Below, piece after piece: positions 48,652 through 48,752 of a stretch of DNA of 48,752 bases. The position numbers and the translations under genes were made by a program. Every line of letters begins with the position of its first letter. Position 1 is the first letter of the stretch. Below the pieces are notes generated by a model that worked only from the letters and a program-made list of their open reading frames with translations, made no database searches and was not told where the DNA came from. This DNA is from Actinomycetes bacterium (GTDB lineage Bacteria; Actinomycetota; Actinomycetes; Propionibacteriales; Nocardioidaceae), in assembly GCA_023417775.1 (NCBI GenBank), contig JAEZEJ010000091.1:1-48752 (forward strand), written 5' to 3'.

Positions 48652-48752
48652 CCTGGCTGATCGTGGGCCTCGGGAACCCGGGGCCCACGTATGCCGCCAC
48701 CCGGCACAACATCGGGTACTTCGTCGGCCGCCCCGCCCGCGCGCGGCGCGGG
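48648..48752 (+). CDS. pth: Peptidyl-tRNA hydrolase, 5' part only
   Basis: The first 35 codons are present; the gene runs off the window. MTWLIVGLGNPGPTYAATRH contains the family GLGNPGxxYxxTRHN motif, with catalytic His20. Pth recycles peptidyl-tRNA from aborted translation. After NIGYF the expected V-D-x-L-A is not seen (VGRPARARRG), and the last 30 bases are nearly pure G/C, so the end may carry sequence error. Coupled to rplY by ATGA. Confidence 0.88.
   Translation, partial: MTWLIVGLGNPGPTYAATRHNIGYFVGRPARARRG

Overview
The window is about 48.7 kb of high-GC DNA from an actinobacterium. SepX, a DUF348/G5/Rpf resuscitation factor, an actinobacterial protein O-mannosyltransferase, GuaB3 and very frequent GTG starts all point that way. 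The 458-residue eukaryotic-type UTP-glucose-1-phosphate uridylyltransferase and the overall gene set suggest Propionibacteriales, probably Propionibacteriaceae. The family is an inference and the genus cannot be read from the sequence.

Layout. (1) 1-7100: guaB3, a LapA-like membrane protein, an acetyltransferase, a short scar holding a broken HNH endonuclease fragment and a one-spacer CRISPR remnant, then an operon of succinate-semialdehyde dehydrogenase and a ChoD-like GMC oxidoreductase, and a secreted NlpC/P60 hydrolase. (2) 7250-12221: fau, UDP-glucose pyrophosphorylase, moeA, rimJ, sepX and tRNA-Ala. (3) 12290-17900: two SDR proteins, a TetR/reductase divergent pair with visible operators, an ECF sigma factor with a DUF4349 partner, and a class A beta-lactamase lipoprotein. 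(4) 17930-31170: protein O-mannosyltransferase, rsmI, an ABC-like/YhgE pair, metG, tatD, rpfB, rsmA, an HdeD-like protein, ispE and an ABC-F protein. (5) 31220-35420: an MFS transporter with glutaminase (visibly lower GC), a lipoprotein of unknown function and a MarR regulator. (6) 35518-38480: tRNA-Gln, glmU, prs and a small membrane protein. (7) 38510-47714: a palindromic repeat cluster, a GH6 glycosidase, an OmpR-type regulator, then a convergent operon of two histidine kinases, a degenerate GGDEF membrane protein, a processive-type GT2 and a lipoprotein. (8) rplY and the start of pth.

The backbone (fau-UGPase-moeA-rimJ-sepX, pmt/rsmI, metG-tatD-rpfB-rsmA-ispE, tRNA-Gln-glmU-prs, rplY-pth) follows the order I remember for Mycobacterium tuberculosis Rv0992c-Rv1018c. 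Region 5 and region 7 are therefore insertions into a conserved housekeeping block. Region 7 is the best candidate for an undescribed system: a membrane glycosyltransferase with cellulose/hyaluronan-synthase-type motifs, a GH6 beta-glucanase, a lipoprotein and a complete signalling set, which together look like a regulated exopolysaccharide module.

A second theme is gene expression. At least sixteen genes have a -10 hexamer (mostly TANNNT) only 6-8 bases before the start codon, the signature of leaderless mRNAs. One such hexamer is symmetric and serves two divergent genes. Intergenic spaces also carry large perfect inverted repeats and repeat families.
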